This document shows, piece after piece, positions 1 through 7,917 of a DNA stretch of 37,590 nucleotides. The notes beneath the pieces are model-generated. The model ran no database searches and was not told the origin of the DNA. It was given only the letters and a program-made list of their open reading frames with translations. Source of the DNA: Roseburia sp. (GTDB lineage: Bacteria; Bacillota; Clostridia; Lachnospirales; Lachnospiraceae); the NCBI GenBank assembly GCA_023664265.1, contig JAMPFV010000027.1, positions 1 through 37,590 of the forward strand, written 5' to 3'. The translations under genes were made by a program, and so were the position numbers. How positions within the stretch are numbered: the stretch's first letter is position 1; each line of letters begins with the position of its first letter.

Positions 1-983
1 GCGATGGAATTGGTGGAGGTCTCCTCTCCCTTCAGATGCTTGTAATAATGGCGCTGTACCGTGCCGTGCGCCGCCTCATACTCGTAAACGCCGCTCGGTG
101 ATACCAGCACGGAGGTCATCATGGAGAGATCGCCGTAAGCCGTCGCCACCATATCGGACATGACATCCCCGTCATAATTCTTGCAGGCCCAGATAAATCC
201 GCCCTCCGAACGGATTACACGGGCTACCGCGTCGTCAATCAGCGTATAGAAGTACTCGATGCCCAGCGCCTCGAACTTCGCCTTGTACTCCCTGTCATAA
301 ATCTCCTGAAAAATATCCTTGAAGGTATGGTCATACTTCTTGGAGATGGTGTCTTTCGTGGAAAACCACAAATCCTGTTTTGTGTCCACCGCGTAGCCAA
401 AGCAGGCCCGCGCAAAGCTCGAGATGGATTTCTCCGTATTATGGATGCCCTGAAGGATACCCGCACCGTCAAAATCGTGAATCAGCTCCCTTGTCTGTGT
501 GCCGTCCGCCGCGGTAAATACCAGCTCCGCCTTTCCCGCCCCGGGAACCTTGATTTCCGTGTTCTTGTAGACGTCGCCGTAAGCGTGGCGGGCGATGGTA
601 ATCGGCTTCGTCCAGTTCTTTACATAGGGAACAATGCCCTTTACGATAATCGGTGCGCGGAATACCGTCCCGTCAAGGATTGCGCGGATCGTTCCGTTCG
701 GGCTTTTCCACATCTCTTTCAGATTGTATTCCGTCATCCGCGCCGCGTTCGGCGTGATTGTCGCGCACTTTACCGCCACGCCGTATTTCTTTGTCGCCTC
801 CGCGGAATCAACGGTCACCCGGTCATTCGTCTCATTCCTGTATTCCAGCCCCAAATCGTAATACTCCGTCTTCAAATCAATGAACGGCAGGAGCAGCTCA
901 TCCTTAATCATCTTCCAGAGGATGCGGGTCATCTCGTCTCCATCCATCTCCACCAACGGGGTCGTCATCTTAATCTTCTCCAT
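1..983 (-). CDS. icd: NADP-dependent isocitrate dehydrogenase, 3' end cut by window edge
   Basis: Oxidatively decarboxylates isocitrate to 2-oxoglutarate in the cytoplasm. The minus strand translates to about 327 residues beginning [20 protein letters not shown], the start typical of the eukaryote-like homodimeric IDH family. Further family blocks follow: [16 protein letters not shown], a [10 protein letters not shown] stretch and, at the cut end, [15 protein letters not shown]. The family is about 400 residues long, so roughly 70 C-terminal residues lie outside the window. Two ATGs are possible at 989 and 983. The AGGAGG at 991-996 is only 1 nt from the first and 7 nt from the second, so 983 is preferred. 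It is the last visible gene of an operon, 21 nt after the GntR gene, and supplies 2-oxoglutarate together with the citrate synthase upstream. Family assignment is very secure; NADP preference is inferred from the family. Confidence 0.95.
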   Translation of the reverse strand, partial: MEKIKMTTPLVEMDGDEMTRILWKMIKDELLLPFIDLKTEYYDLGLEYRNETNDRVTVDSAEATKKYGVAVKCATITPNAARMTEYNLKEMWKSPNGTIRAILDGTVFRAPIIVKGIVPYVKNWTKPITIARHAYGDVYKNTEIKVPGAGKAELVFTAADGTQTRELIHDFDGAGILQGIHNTEKSISSFARACFGYAVDTKQDLWFSTKDTISKKYDHTFKDIFQEIYDREYKAKFEALGIEYFYTLIDDAVARVIRSEGGFIWACKNYDGDVMSDMVATAYGDLSMMTSVLVSPSGVYEYEAAHGTVQRHYYKHLKGEETSTNSI

Positions 984-1004
984 ATTCATACCTCCTGTTA
1001 AGCT

Positions 1005-1685
1005 TTATTTAGAATTGGTCAGTCCACATTTTACCATATTTTTGTACGCATTACAAATATGCTCGTCCGCCAGTCGCTCCGCAAGCTCCGCGTTTCCGTC
1101 GCGGACAGCCTCCATAATACTCTTGTGCTCCGCTACCGCCTCCCTGCTGCGCTCCGCATCCGAGAGAGTCTTCTGCCGTTGCTTCTGGACATAGCGGTGG
1201 AAATCTTTCAGCAGATGAATCAAAATCTTGCTGCCGCACGCCTCGTACAGCGCCATGTGGAACCGGTTGTCCAGCTCCGTAATCTGGTCATAATGGCCCT
1301 TCTCCAGATGAAATTCGCTGAGAAGTATAATCTCCTCCATCTCCTCTATCTGCTGCTTCGTCATTCTCGTGGTCGCCCACTTCGCGCAAAGCCCCTCAAG
1401 CAGTGAGCGAATCTCATAGATATCCGCGACATCCGACGCGGATATCCCCGTCACATACGCCCCCTTATTGGGCACGATTCGAATCAGGCCCTCCAGCTCC
1501 AGCTGTCGGAACGCCTCTCTCACCGGCGTTCTGCTGACGCCAAGCTCCTCCCCGATGGCCGCCTCACGAAGCTCGTCGTTTTCCCGGTAACGCCCGTTCA
1601 GAATATCCTCACGAAGCTTCCCGAATACCCGCCCCCTGAGAGAATACTTGTCCGCGTCCTCGCTCTTTACATCAAATCCGCTCAT
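1005..1685 (-). CDS. GntR-family transcriptional regulator, FadR/FCD subfamily
   Basis: A 226-residue DNA-binding regulator. Residues 20-85 form a winged helix-turn-helix with the GntR hallmark ELGVSRTPVREAFRQLELEG. The all-helical FCD ligand-binding domain follows (about 95-220). Its putative metal/ligand residues are an Asp and His in ELDNRFHMALYE and two later His residues in AEHKSIM and ADEHICNAY. FCD regulators usually sense carboxylic acids such as citrate, malonate or lactate and act as repressors released by the ligand. The start overlaps the stop of the citrate synthase gene by 4 nt (ATGA), and isocitrate dehydrogenase follows 21 nt later, so it is co-transcribed with the enzymes it probably controls. 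The palindrome at 3169-3180 is a likely autoregulatory operator. A tricarboxylate ligand is inference from context. Confidence 0.93.
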   Translation of the reverse strand: MSGFDVKSEDADKYSLRGRVFGKLREDILNGRYRENDELREAAIGEELGVSRTPVREAFRQLELEGLIRIVPNKGAYVTGISASDVADIYEIRSLLEGLCAKWATTRMTKQQIEEMEEIILLSEFHLEKGHYDQITELDNRFHMALYEACGSKILIHLLKDFHRYVQKQRQKTLSDAERSREAVAEHKSIMEAVRDGNAELAERLADEHICNAYKNMVKCGLTNSK

Positions 1686-3133
1686 CTTCCCGTTCCTACC
1701 TCCGTTGGAGACGTCTGCGCCGGCATCAGCTCCACGCCAAGCAGCTTACAGCCCTCGTCAATAACCGCAAGCAGCTCATCATCCGTCAGCACCGTGACAC
1801 GCCCGCTCTCGTACTCCTTATCGACCCACGCCTTCACATAGGCAACCAGCTCCGAGGTCTTCTGAATCCTATGCGCGTCATCCAACTTAAAATAAGTGTT
1901 GATCCAGTGCGCGATTCCGGCAAGTCCGGAGGTATTGGATATCGCGCAGAGCACCGGCCTGTTGAGAAATTTCTCCGTGTCAAAAATATTGTAAATCTCC
2001 TCATTTTTCAGCAGGCCGTCCGCATGAATGCCGGCTCTCGTCACATTGAAATTCCTGCCGACAAACGGCGTTCTCGACGGAATATGATAACCGATTTCCT
2101 TCTCATAGTATTCCGCAAGCTCCGTGATCACCGTGGTGTCCATGCCGTCCAACGTTCCCCTAAGCTGTGCATACTCAAATACCATCGCCTCAAGCGGTGT
2201 GTTGCCGGTGCGCTCCCCGATTCCGAACAAAGAGGTATTGACGCCCGAACAGCCGTACAGCCATGCCGTGGTTGAGTTCGTCACTGCCTTGTAAAAATCA
2301 TTGTGCCCATGCCACTCTATCCATTCATGCGGCACACCGGCATGGGTATGTATCGCATAAATAATCCCCTGCACGCTCCTCGGGATAACCGCGCCCGGGT
2401 AATTCACGCCGTATCCCATCGTATCGCATGCGCGGACTACAATCGGAAGATTATACTGTTCCGACAGCCGCATCAGCTCTTGGCAGAACGGCACCACATA
2501 TCCGTAAATATCCGCCCTTGTGATGTCCTCCAAATGGCATCTGACGCTGATGCCCTCCTCAAGGCAGTCGCGGACAACGGACAGATAATGCTCCATTGCC
2601 TGACGTCTCGTCATCTTTAATTTCAGGAAAATATGATAATCCGAACAGCTCACCAGAATACCGGTCTGCTTCATGCCGATTTCCTTTACCAGCTTAAAGT
2701 CCTCCTTGCTGGCCCGGATCCATGACGTGACCTCGGGAAAGGCATATCCGCGCTCCATGCACTTGTACACCGCGTCTCTGTCCTTCTTGCTGTACAGGAA
2801 AAACTCGCTCTGGCGTATAATGCCGTTCGGCCCTCCGAGCCGGTGCAGATAATCATAGATGGCGACAATCTGCTCCGTGCTGTACGGCGCCCTCGACTGC
2901 TGACCGTCCCGAAAGGTGGTGTCCGTAATCCAGATTTCCTTGGGCATATTGTGGGGAACTACCCTGTCGTTAAAGGGAATCTTGGGAATCTCGTCATAGG
3001 GAAACATATTCCGAAAAGCATTGGGCTTCTCAACATCCTGAAGCTGATACATATGCTCCTCTATCTGCAAAAGATTATTGTGCTCATTCATCGTCACCGG
3101 ACGATTTTCAAAATATTCATTCTTCTGTTCCAT
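1682..3133 (-). CDS. Putative Re-type citrate synthase (HMGL/isopropylmalate synthase-like)
   Basis: A 483-residue member of the DRE-TIM metallolyase family (homocitrate/isopropylmalate synthases). Visible motifs are the metal- and catalytic-site block TDTTFRDGQQSRAPYS (about residues 90-105), the active-site region CHLEDITRADIYGY, and the late metal ligands in WIEWHGHNDFYKA. The long N-terminal extension, and the direct partnership with isocitrate dehydrogenase rather than leucine or lysine genes, match Clostridia Re-citrate synthases such as that characterised in Clostridium kluyveri. These condense acetyl-CoA with oxaloacetate in place of the unrelated Si-type enzyme. It is the first gene of the operon, with ribosome binding site GAGGAG 8 nt from the start. 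Homocitrate or isopropylmalate synthase remains possible from sequence alone; the family is certain and the substrate is inferred. Confidence 0.8.
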   Translation of the reverse strand: MEQKNEYFENRPVTMNEHNNLLQIEEHMYQLQDVEKPNAFRNMFPYDEIPKIPFNDRVVPHNMPKEIWITDTTFRDGQQSRAPYSTEQIVAIYDYLHRLGGPNGIIRQSEFFLYSKKDRDAVYKCMERGYAFPEVTSWIRASKEDFKLVKEIGMKQTGILVSCSDYHIFLKLKMTRRQAMEHYLSVVRDCLEEGISVRCHLEDITRADIYGYVVPFCQELMRLSEQYNLPIVVRACDTMGYGVNYPGAVIPRSVQGIIYAIHTHAGVPHEWIEWHGHNDFYKAVTNSTTAWLYGCSGVNTSLFGIGERTGNTPLEAMVFEYAQLRGTLDGMDTTVITELAEYYEKEIGYHIPSRTPFVGRNFNVTRAGIHADGLLKNEEIYNIFDTEKFLNRPVLCAISNTSGLAGIAHWINTYFKLDDAHRIQKTSELVAYVKAWVDKEYESGRVTVLTDDELLAVIDEGCKLLGVELMPAQTSPTEVGTGR

Positions 3134-3168
3134 CGTGCACGCTCCTCAACATTTTGTATTTGTGTATC

Positions 3169-3180
3169 ATTGTATACAAT
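3169..3180. promoter_or_regulatory. Candidate GntR operator overlapping the -10 box
   Basis: ATTGTATACAAT is a perfect 12-bp palindrome covering the -10 hexamer. It fits the GntR/FCD operator pattern of GT and AC half-sites around a short AT centre. A bound regulator would block RNA polymerase directly. The second gene of this operon is a GntR/FCD protein, which makes autorepression the simplest reading. The palindrome is seen directly; binding is inferred. Confidence 0.6.
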
Positions 3181-3197
3181 AATACTATTACTGTCAA
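3169..3197 (-). promoter_or_regulatory. Promoter of the citrate synthase-gntR-icd operon
   Basis: On the minus strand a perfect -35 TTGACA (3192-3197) is followed after exactly 17 bp by -10 TACAAT (3169-3174). Transcription would begin about 30 nt upstream of the start at 3133. The -35 lies about 20 bp from the stop of the upstream protease gene, so the intergenic space is almost entirely promoter. Confidence 0.85.
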
Positions 3198-3216
3198 GTA
3201 GGCAGCGCCTTATTTT

Positions 3217-4167
3217 TCACACCGGTCTCCCCGTGAGCAATCGATCAATTTGCAGTAATCCCGCACCCTGCACACTCCAGCCCTGTCCCATGTCCTTTGC
3301 CGTCCCGAGCAGAAGTCTCCGAAGCTCTGAATTGGACAGCCACGGATATTTGTGCAGACACAACGCGCAGGCCCCGCTGACAATCGGCGCGGACATGGAG
3401 GTGCCGCTCTTGGCAATGTAGGACTTTTGGCGAAATCGATAGTTGCAGGAGACAATATCGGTTCCGGGCGCTACGATATCCGGCTTCTTCAGGGGATTCG
3501 CATGGGCCCTCCTGTCGCTTCGCTTCCCCGGGCCGCGCCCGGAATAATCGCTGCACGCTTTCCCGTCCGCTCCCTTATAATCTCCGTCATTACAGCCGAC
3601 GCAAATACAGTTTCCGCTCTCCCCGATTGGCGACAGGGTCATCGGACTCGGCCCCTTATTCCCCGCGGCCGCCACAATAATGATTTCCTGTTGCCACATC
3701 TCTTCAAAATATTCCCGCAAAAGCTCCAGCTCATCTTTATTCAGCTTCTCCTCATTATCCATTTCTATTGAGATGTTTACAATTCGAATCGGGTAGCGTT
3801 TCCGCACTTCCATAATCCACTCGATTCCCTGCAGCAATCCCTTTAAGCTCCCGGAACCCTTTCTGTCAAGCACCTTTCCGCATATCAACAGACATTCCGG
3901 CGCCACCCCCTTGTACTTTCCCCCGGACGCCGCACCGCTTCCGCCTAAAATCCCACTCACATGCGTTCCATGACCATTGTCGTCGTAACACGAATAGGCG
4001 CTCCATGATCCCTTTTCTCCGGTAAAGTCGCGAAACGCAACTATCCGCCCCTTAAAATCAGGATGTAATGCTATTCCGCTGTCCAAAACCGCAACATACA
4101 CATTTTTTCCGGTATACGGCAAAGCCTCCGGAGAATCGCAGCCAAGCATCCTTCGCACTCTATCCAT
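3217..4167 (-). CDS. Subtilisin-like serine protease (peptidase S8), intracellular type
   Basis: A 316-residue subtilase carrying the full catalytic set: Asp in YVAVLDSGIALHPDF, His in NGHGTHVSGILGG, the oxyanion Asn in AAAGNKGP and Ser in SGTSMSAPIVSG. There is no signal peptide and only a short N-terminal lead before the Asp block, which resembles intracellular subtilases of Bacillus more than secreted enzymes; a cytoplasmic role in protein turnover is likely. The start MDRVRRML at 4167 was chosen because GGGGG lies 5 nt upstream. The frame stays open much further upstream, to 4524, but that stretch translates hairpin repeats and is probably not coding. It appears to be a single-gene unit ending just before the citrate operon promoter. 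Confidence 0.88.
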   Translation of the reverse strand: MDRVRRMLGCDSPEALPYTGKNVYVAVLDSGIALHPDFKGRIVAFRDFTGEKGSWSAYSCYDDNGHGTHVSGILGGSGAASGGKYKGVAPECLLICGKVLDRKGSGSLKGLLQGIEWIMEVRKRYPIRIVNISIEMDNEEKLNKDELELLREYFEEMWQQEIIIVAAAGNKGPSPMTLSPIGESGNCICVGCNDGDYKGADGKACSDYSGRGPGKRSDRRAHANPLKKPDIVAPGTDIVSCNYRFRQKSYIAKSGTSMSAPIVSGACALCLHKYPWLSNSELRRLLLGTAKDMGQGWSVQGAGLLQIDRLLTGRPV

Positions 4168-4230
4168 CTTTTCCCCCATATATTTACAAAAAAACTGATA
4201 CATTAATATATGGAGGGCGTGCTTAAATGT

Positions 4231-4506
4231 GCAAAAACGCAAGCTCGGCAGCTTGCGTTCAAAGAATTTGCCGCGCTTCGCGTTGCTTCGCGGGGCTAAT
4301 TCTTTCCTGACTATCACTACGATTGGCGCATTTTCTTGCAACATGCAAAAACGCAAGCTCAGCAGCTTGCGTTTAACTTTCACTACGATTGGCGCATTTT
4401 CTTGCAACATGCAAAAACGCAAGCTCGGCAGCTTGCGTTTAACTTTCACTACGTTTGGCGCAGCTTCTTGCATCATCCAAAAACGCAAGCTCAGCAGCTT
4501 GCGTTT
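4231..4506. repeat. Tandem array of four hairpin units, 66-bp period
   Basis: Four near-identical inverted repeats have arms AAACGCAAGCT and AGCTTGCGTTT around a 4-nt loop (CGGC or CAGC). They lie at 4235-4260, 4349-4374, 4415-4440 and 4481-4506. Start-to-start spacing is 114, 66 and 66 bp. The spacers share the block CACTACGATTGGCGCA, so whole units are repeated, not only the hairpins. The extra 48 bp between units one and two is another hairpin (4261-4305). On the minus strand each stem is followed by TTTTT, so each unit looks like a rho-independent terminator. The array sits between the ABC operon and the protease gene. Confidence 0.85.
4261..4305. repeat. Inserted hairpin within the 66-bp repeat array
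   Basis: The outer arms AAAGAATT and AATTCTTT enclose inner CGCG/CGCG pairing, giving an imperfect stem of about 17 bp in 45 nt. Its presence accounts for the 48-bp excess in the first interval of the array, so it is probably an insertion into an older regular repeat. Seen directly; origin is inferred. Confidence 0.6.
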
Positions 4507-4524
4507 TATAACGATATTATTCAA

Positions 4525-4716
4525 TTATTCCTTGATTAAATCAATATCTATCATATTGACACCAATGACATTGAGCAATGCCTTTAAAGAAAGATATTCT
4601 TCTTTTAATATGGCATAGGTTTCCTTGGCATTTTCTTTTCTGGCGGCTGCCATATACCGTTAAATCTTCTTGAATTGCTCAATCGTATCCTTTGCAATCT
4701 CCGCGTTACCTGGCAT
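4525..4716 (-). pseudogene. Small unknown gene interrupted by an in-frame TAA
   Basis: A strong ribosome binding site (GGGAGGTGA) precedes ATG at 4716, and the frame reads MPGNAEIAKDTIEQFKKI before a TAA at 4660-4662. The same frame then continues without a stop for 44 more codons, including MAAARKENAKETYAILK and ending in IDIDLIKE at a TAA. Both halves have the same Lys/Glu/Ala-rich helical character, so this looks like one protein of about 63 codons with a nonsense change. The alternative is two short peptides, the second starting at the ATG at 4653. The family is not recognised. The gene follows the ABC operon on the same strand and has no transmembrane segment. Confidence 0.5.
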
Positions 4717-4804
4717 TTTCTCACCTCCCAATTACAAAACAGTTGTTTGGTTATTTATAGTATAACATAATCAGAACGCAAAGTCTTTTCCAATTTCAAA
4801 CGCC

Positions 4805-6172
4805 TTATTCATTTCGGATTGCGGCCAGCGGGCTAAGACGCATTGCGCGGAGTGATGGGAAGAAGCCTGCGAGCATACCAATAAATATTGCGAACAAAAT
4901 CGCCACCGGTACAAGCCACAGCGGTATACGACACACGCTCGTCAGTCCCATGTCGCTGGAAGCGATCATGGTGTTGATTACAATCCCCAGCCCATAGCTG
5001 AGCCCCACGCCAATCACACCGCCGATAAAGCCAATGAAGCCGGCCTCCGTCAGAAACAGCACCTGAATGTTGCGGATATCGCACCCAAGCACCTTCATAA
5101 CGCCGATTTCCTTGGTGCGCTCATAGATGGACATCATCATGGTGTTCGTGATACTGATTGCCGCGACCAGCATCGCCACCGCGCCGATTGCGCCGAGAAC
5201 GGCCTGCACGGTATTCATCTGCTCCATATTGGACTGAATCCATTCCGCGTCGTCATACGCACGGTATCCCATATCATTGATGGCCTCGGTTATCGCCGTG
5301 ACATTTTCCATCTCGTCCACCTGCACCACCATTTCCGAATAAAACAGCTCATTGTAGGGCTTTCCGTTCTTCTGCGTCGGCTGCCCGGGGATTACGCCCT
5401 TCTTGAATACCTTCTTGAGCTGTGCCCGCAGTGCATCCATATCGCAGAATACGCTCTGGCTCTCATTTTTCCATTCTCCCAGCTCACCCTCCATAATGCC
5501 GCAGGCCTCTATCAAATACTTCTTGGGCGGCGTCACCGGCGTCCCGTCAGAACCACCGCCTGACCCCCAGTAAGAGTCCGTATCAAAGATGATGAACATC
5601 GGATCATTCATCAGGTCAATATTCGGCGCCTCATTGTTCTCCCAATAGGGATGAACGCCTGTCTTTTCTATATAGAAATTCACCAGTACATTATTTCCGT
5701 AAAAGAGCTTCAATTCCCCGTCCGGCTGCGGAAGCGTGCCCTCTTCAACCGGCAAATCCAAGCTTTTCAGCGTCTCCTGCGTCACACCGCAAAGATCCAT
5801 ATATGACATATATTTGCCGCTCTTGGCAATCACGGACACATTCAGCCTTGGCTCCACGGACACGACATGCTCCATCTGCATAATCTGTTCTATCAGATCA
5901 TCACTCAGATATTTATCCTCGGTCTGCGTCTGACCGCCGCCGCTCGAGGATACCGCATAGTACCCGCCGCTGTTTGAGTAGACCTGTATCTGCGTCATGG
6001 AGCTGTAGCTGGAATAACTCTCCAGCATAGACTCTTTCAGCCCGTTGCCAAGCGCCACCATGACGACAATCGAGGTGACGCCAATCACTACTCCCAGCAC
6101 AGTAAGGACGGTACGCAGCTTTCTCTTCCACAGGTTCGAGGCGCTCATCAGCAATAAATCAAAAATCCTCAT
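4805..6172 (-). CDS. ABC transporter permease, MacB/FtsX family
   Basis: A 455-residue membrane protein with the MacB/LolC layout. An N-terminal helix (about 18-42, in the block LRTVLTVLGVVIGVTSIVVM) is followed by a large extracytoplasmic domain (about 45-325) rich in Tyr/Ser. Three C-terminal helices follow, beginning near AVLGAIGAVAMLVAAISI, with the family block YERTKEIGVMKVLGC and the ending FPSLRAMRLSPLAAIRNE. Such permeases do not form a simple channel but use ATP to drive periplasmic or surface mechanics, export or lipoprotein release. The start overlaps the preceding gene by 4 nt (ATGA). With the ATPase at 7918-8655 it makes one transporter; the substrate is unknown. Confidence 0.92.
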   Translation of the reverse strand: MRIFDLLLMSASNLWKRKLRTVLTVLGVVIGVTSIVVMVALGNGLKESMLESYSSYSSMTQIQVYSNSGGYYAVSSSGGGQTQTEDKYLSDDLIEQIMQMEHVVSVEPRLNVSVIAKSGKYMSYMDLCGVTQETLKSLDLPVEEGTLPQPDGELKLFYGNNVLVNFYIEKTGVHPYWENNEAPNIDLMNDPMFIIFDTDSYWGSGGGSDGTPVTPPKKYLIEACGIMEGELGEWKNESQSVFCDMDALRAQLKKVFKKGVIPGQPTQKNGKPYNELFYSEMVVQVDEMENVTAITEAINDMGYRAYDDAEWIQSNMEQMNTVQAVLGAIGAVAMLVAAISITNTMMMSIYERTKEIGVMKVLGCDIRNIQVLFLTEAGFIGFIGGVIGVGLSYGLGIVINTMIASSDMGLTSVCRIPLWLVPVAILFAIFIGMLAGFFPSLRAMRLSPLAAIRNE

Positions 6173-7887
6173 TCTTTATCATCCTCATCCAGCAGGTCGA
6201 TATCTTCCTTATGTTTTTTGGCCTTTTTCACCTTGACGATAACCACGATTACTACAATGACCAAGACGACAGCGCCGGCCGCAATCCCGATAATGGCAGG
6301 CATCGAAAGCCCTTTCTTCTCCGGCTCCATCGGCTCTATCGGGAAATCCTCCATCGGAATGTCCTCCATAACCATCTCGTAGACAGACAGATTCAGTTCC
6401 TTCTCGTATCTGCTCTCATTGCCGGACTCATCCTCGTAGGTGACAACCGCCTTGACGCTTCCAGCCCCAGTATCCGGCGCGATGCCCTTGACCATCGAAT
6501 CCACGTTCTGGGTCGCTCCTGGCGCAATATTTCCCAGATATGTAATGCCGCTCTCTACGGTCTCCCCCTCATAAGTAACCTTGACATTATACAAGGTCGT
6601 CTTGCCTGTATTGAATACACTGAACATGACGTTTGACTCCTCGCCAACCGCAATCATTTCCGGCATCATCTCCGCACTGCTGGTATCCAGCTTCGCCTCC
6701 TGTTTGATCGGCACGGACACATGCGCGCTGTCCGACAGATTAATCTGATCATCTGTATCATATTTCATATTTACGGTAAGCACATACGGCTTCTGCGCAA
6801 GGTCGGACTTCGCTTCCATTTCAATGCTCATCTCATAGGTCTGCCCCGGAGAAATCCGCTCCGTATACACAGAGCTTGAACCCGAGGTCGGCAGAAACGC
6901 CGCATAGCTGGCCTGTGCATCGCTTCCCTCTACCGTCGCCTCAAGATTGAACAACACGTTCTCCACCGCAGTCTCCCTAGAGGTGTTTTTCACGCTTACC
7001 GTGAGGCTGAAGGTGGAACCCGCATAGACGGTTTCCGGATCGGTTCTGTATCCGGTCACGATGATACGGGGATTCGTCTGTTTCTCCTCCTCTTCTTCCT
7101 CCTCTTCCTTAATCAGCTTCTTATTCGGATCCTGTCCCTTTACATTTACATAAGTGGTAATATCCGTCTCGACAACCACTCCGCCCTGATAATAGGTCGC
7201 ATGGAAGGTCAGCGGATAGCAGCCTGTCAGGACATCCTCCCTTGCGGTAAAATACCAGCCGATATCCATTCGCCTGCTGTTGGCCTCCTCAACGCTGTTT
7301 GCGGCCTGAATAATCGGTATGGTCTTCGCGTCATAGGCCTGCTCAATGACAAACGGCCATTTTGTCCTGTCATTGGAAACCGTCGGCGTCAGCACAATGT
7401 CCGTAATGTCATTCTTTCCGAGATTGATCAGAGAAAGCACCACCATCGTCTGCTCGCTGTAATTCACGCTCAGAATGGGCGCCTCGTTGGAAAGCATCAG
7501 AAACTTCTCCGTGCTTGTCGTATTTTCCTTTGCGATTTCGGAAAGATACCCTTCTATACTCGCCTCATAGCTTGACAGCTCACTCAGAGTCAGCGTCATG
7601 TGCTCCATATAGGACATCGCGCTGTTATAAATCTTATCCATGCGCTTCAGGTTCTGCTCCGGTATCTTATAAATCATTTTCAAATCACTGTAATATTGAT
7701 TCAGCTGCGCCCTTATGTGATCCTTCTCCTCGTCCGTCGCATAGAGAATGGACGGTTGGTCACTGCTGTTATCGCTACCGTTATCGCTGTCCTCATTGCT
7801 GCTTTCCGTCGCATAGACAACGCAGGCGTTTCCACACAGCATTGCCGCAGTCATAACCAATATTATCAGTCGCTTCAGTTTTTTCAT
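6169..7887 (-). CDS. Membrane-anchored extracytoplasmic accessory protein of the ABC system
   Basis: A 572-residue protein with an N-terminal signal peptide (about 1-27, ending near YATE), a long exported part and one C-terminal helix (about 530-555, IIGIAAGAVVLVIVVIVVIV) followed by a Lys- then Asp/Glu-rich cytosolic tail. The exported part has beta-rich repeats resembling CARDB/NEW3-type adhesion or adaptor domains, with phrases such as TFSLTVSVKNTSRETAVENV and NVMFSVFNTGKTTLYNVKV. A run of eight glutamates near residue 260 separates the helical N-terminal part from these domains. It lies between ATPase and permease genes, so it probably takes the place of the usual membrane-fusion adaptor. 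Domain naming is by resemblance only; the operon link is firm. Confidence 0.75.
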   Translation of the reverse strand: MKKLKRLIILVMTAAMLCGNACVVYATESSNEDSDNGSDNSSDQPSILYATDEEKDHIRAQLNQYYSDLKMIYKIPEQNLKRMDKIYNSAMSYMEHMTLTLSELSSYEASIEGYLSEIAKENTTSTEKFLMLSNEAPILSVNYSEQTMVVLSLINLGKNDITDIVLTPTVSNDRTKWPFVIEQAYDAKTIPIIQAANSVEEANSRRMDIGWYFTAREDVLTGCYPLTFHATYYQGGVVVETDITTYVNVKGQDPNKKLIKEEEEEEEEKQTNPRIIVTGYRTDPETVYAGSTFSLTVSVKNTSRETAVENVLFNLEATVEGSDAQASYAAFLPTSGSSSVYTERISPGQTYEMSIEMEAKSDLAQKPYVLTVNMKYDTDDQINLSDSAHVSVPIKQEAKLDTSSAEMMPEMIAVGEESNVMFSVFNTGKTTLYNVKVTYEGETVESGITYLGNIAPGATQNVDSMVKGIAPDTGAGSVKAVVTYEDESGNESRYEKELNLSVYEMVMEDIPMEDFPIEPMEPEKKGLSMPAIIGIAAGAVVLVIVVIVVIVKVKKAKKHKEDIDLLDEDDKE

Positions 7888-7917
7888 CTTAATCCTCCAT
7901 TTCTGCGATTCCCTTCT

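Noticed and set aside
327..1001. 224-codon plus-strand open frame
   Set aside because: It lies antisense to isocitrate dehydrogenase, whose minus-strand product is clearly recognisable; it has no ribosome binding site and no family match.
1682..3133. Assignment as leucine-pathway isopropylmalate synthase (leuA)
   Set aside because: No leuBCD genes are adjacent, and the operon instead holds isocitrate dehydrogenase. The long N-terminus fits Re-citrate synthase better, though the fold is the same.
4231..4506. CRISPR-like array
   Set aside because: Only four units, spacers are themselves conserved, each repeat is a terminator hairpin, and no cas genes are present.
4168..4524. N-terminal extension of the protease through the hairpin array
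   Set aside because: It translates repeated terminator-like hairpins and has no ribosome binding site at its start, whereas the ATG at 4167 does. Kept as a finding, not as part of the gene.
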